From: a virus | Virus record (IMG/VR): IMGVR_UViG_3300035698_004632 | Span: 1 to 23,245 of that record | DNA: 23,245 nucleotides | Reading direction: 5' to 3' (one strand) | Part shown: piece after piece, positions 22,622-23,245 of the stretch | How positions within the stretch are numbered: the first letter of the stretch is position 1 | Layout: every line of letters starts with the position of its first letter | Notes under the pieces: model-generated | Databases searched by the model: none | The model's input: the letters and a program-made list of their open reading frames with translations, nothing else | What the model was told of the DNA's origin: nothing | Made by a program: the position numbers and the translations under genes

Positions 22622-23245
22622 TTTAATATGCTTTCATACAAATTACAAAATTGTTTAATATTTACTTCAGGATTAAAATTATCTTCGGCGATTTTCCTGT
22701 TCCTGTTTTTCACCTCTTCAGGGCCTTTTTTCTTATCTAAATAGGCTTTTTCTATTTTGTCTGCAAAATCTCTTAAATTTTCCGGGTTTGCCGTATATGG
22801 AGTAAATCTGTTTTCTAATCCAGCTACTACTTGCATTCCTGTTGCTAATGACTCTCTAACTGTTCTTGTAGCAATAGTGTGGGGGGTAATTAGTACATCA
22901 GCCGCATTATACACCTCATTTAAATTGCGTACTAATGGTTTAACTTCTCCAACCATTCCTTCTTGTTGCATTTTACCAATCATACAATTCCAACCAGCAT
23001 CATTTCTAGCACCATAAATATGTATTTTTGAATTAGGATACTTCTTATGAAAAAACCTAAAAGCATTTAATACATGATAGGGATTTTTATCCAATCTCCA
23101 TATATCAGAACACACAACATTAATCTCTGCTTTTCGCTTTTGAAAATCGTATTTGGATTCTATAGGTTTCCATTTATCTAAATCAACAAAAGCATCAAAA
23201 GCATATATCTTAGGAAACAGCAAAGATAGATAATCAACATATTCA
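22618..23245 (-). CDS. Group 1 (GT4-type) glycosyltransferase, partial at right edge
   Basis: The frame is open to the right edge, so the N-terminus is missing and about 208 residues remain; a TTG at 23223 is unlikely to be the start. Visible: 'EINVVCSDIWRLDKNPYHVLNAF' (start of the nucleotide-sugar domain), 'SKIHIYGAR', 'EVYNAADVLITP' and 'RTVRESLATGMQVVAG', the usual C-terminal Glu-containing loop of GT-B enzymes binding UDP- or ADP-sugar. It might glycosylate virion proteins or modify host surface sugars; the acceptor cannot be read from sequence. The stop overlaps the small membrane gene's start (ATGA). Confidence 0.8.
   Translation of the reverse strand, partial: EYVDYLSLLFPKIYAFDAFVDLDKWKPIESKYDFQKRKAEINVVCSDIWRLDKNPYHVLNAFRFFHKKYPNSKIHIYGARNDAGWNCMIGKMQQEGMVGEVKPLVRNLNEVYNAADVLITPHTIATRTVRESLATGMQVVAGLENRFTPYTANPENLRDFADKIEKAYLDKKKGPEEVKNRNRKIAEDNFNPEVNIKQFCNLYESILK

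Noticed and set aside
1-23245. CRISPR array, insertion sequence, integrase or attachment site
   Set aside because: I saw no regularly spaced repeats, transposase or integrase motifs, or flanking direct repeats; the tRNA has no duplicated 3' fragment nearby.
1-23245. Alternative genetic code (stop reassignment)
   Set aside because: Complete, normally sized proteins end at TAA, TGA or TAG throughout, and no conserved domain is interrupted by an in-frame stop.

Overview
The window is a piece of a tailed, double-stranded DNA phage (or prophage) genome. The signs are a terminase large subunit, a TP901-type tape measure, a head-tail connector set, a tail-chaperone pair with a frameshift site, and a replication module, all very tightly packed. 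The tail looks long and non-contractile (siphovirus-like), because tape measure and tube genes are present and no sheath or baseplate-wedge gene is visible. Most of the DNA is strongly AT-rich (about 30-37% GC in lines I counted by hand). The host is not identifiable. Two consensus sigma-70-type promoters and Shine-Dalgarno sites point to a bacterial host. An anaerobic-ribonucleotide-reductase activase fragment and a zinc-ribbon type I associate with anaerobes hint at an anaerobic one.

Layout. Positions 1-12040 are read rightwards: 3' end of a radical-SAM NrdG-like activase; a small conserved phage protein; a consensus promoter; the RNA ligase RtcB interrupted by an intein; two small proteins; terminase large subunit interrupted by a different intein; a second promoter; a zinc-ribbon miniprotein; an ATP-dependent RNA ligase; two small proteins; a DnaG-like primase; a tRNA-Lys(UUU)-like gene; a DnaB-like helicase; a SNF2-type helicase; and a sigma-like factor. 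Positions 12106-23245 are read leftwards. In transcription order from the right edge these are: a glycosyltransferase (cut by the edge), a small one-TM protein, head-tail connector, head closure, HK97-gp10-like, tail terminator, two paralogous tail-tube proteins, the chaperone pair, tape measure, three structural/fibre proteins, and two cysteine-rich proteins. The two arms converge at about 12.04-12.15 kb, where hairpins followed by a T-rich tract look like a terminator. No stretch above 300 bases lacks a gene; the largest gap, 8600-8771, holds the tRNA.

How it works together. The right-facing arm supplies nucleotide metabolism, RNA repair, DNA packaging motor and replication. It ends with a sigma-like protein that could switch on the left-facing virion genes. 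The left-facing arm builds the head-tail joint, tail and adsorption apparatus.

Most notable: (a) two RNA ligases of different chemistry plus a tRNA-Lys(UUU), a plausible answer to anticodon nucleases; (b) two unrelated inteins, a class 1 HNH intein in RtcB and a class 3 (WCT) LAGLIDADG intein splitting the terminase Walker A; (c) a 16-codon coupled mini-ORF that repeats, at protein level, the N-terminus of the next gene, at the edge of a GC-rich imported tail-fibre cassette; (d) an AAACCCT -1 frameshift site in the tail-chaperone genes; (e) duplicated tail-tube genes.
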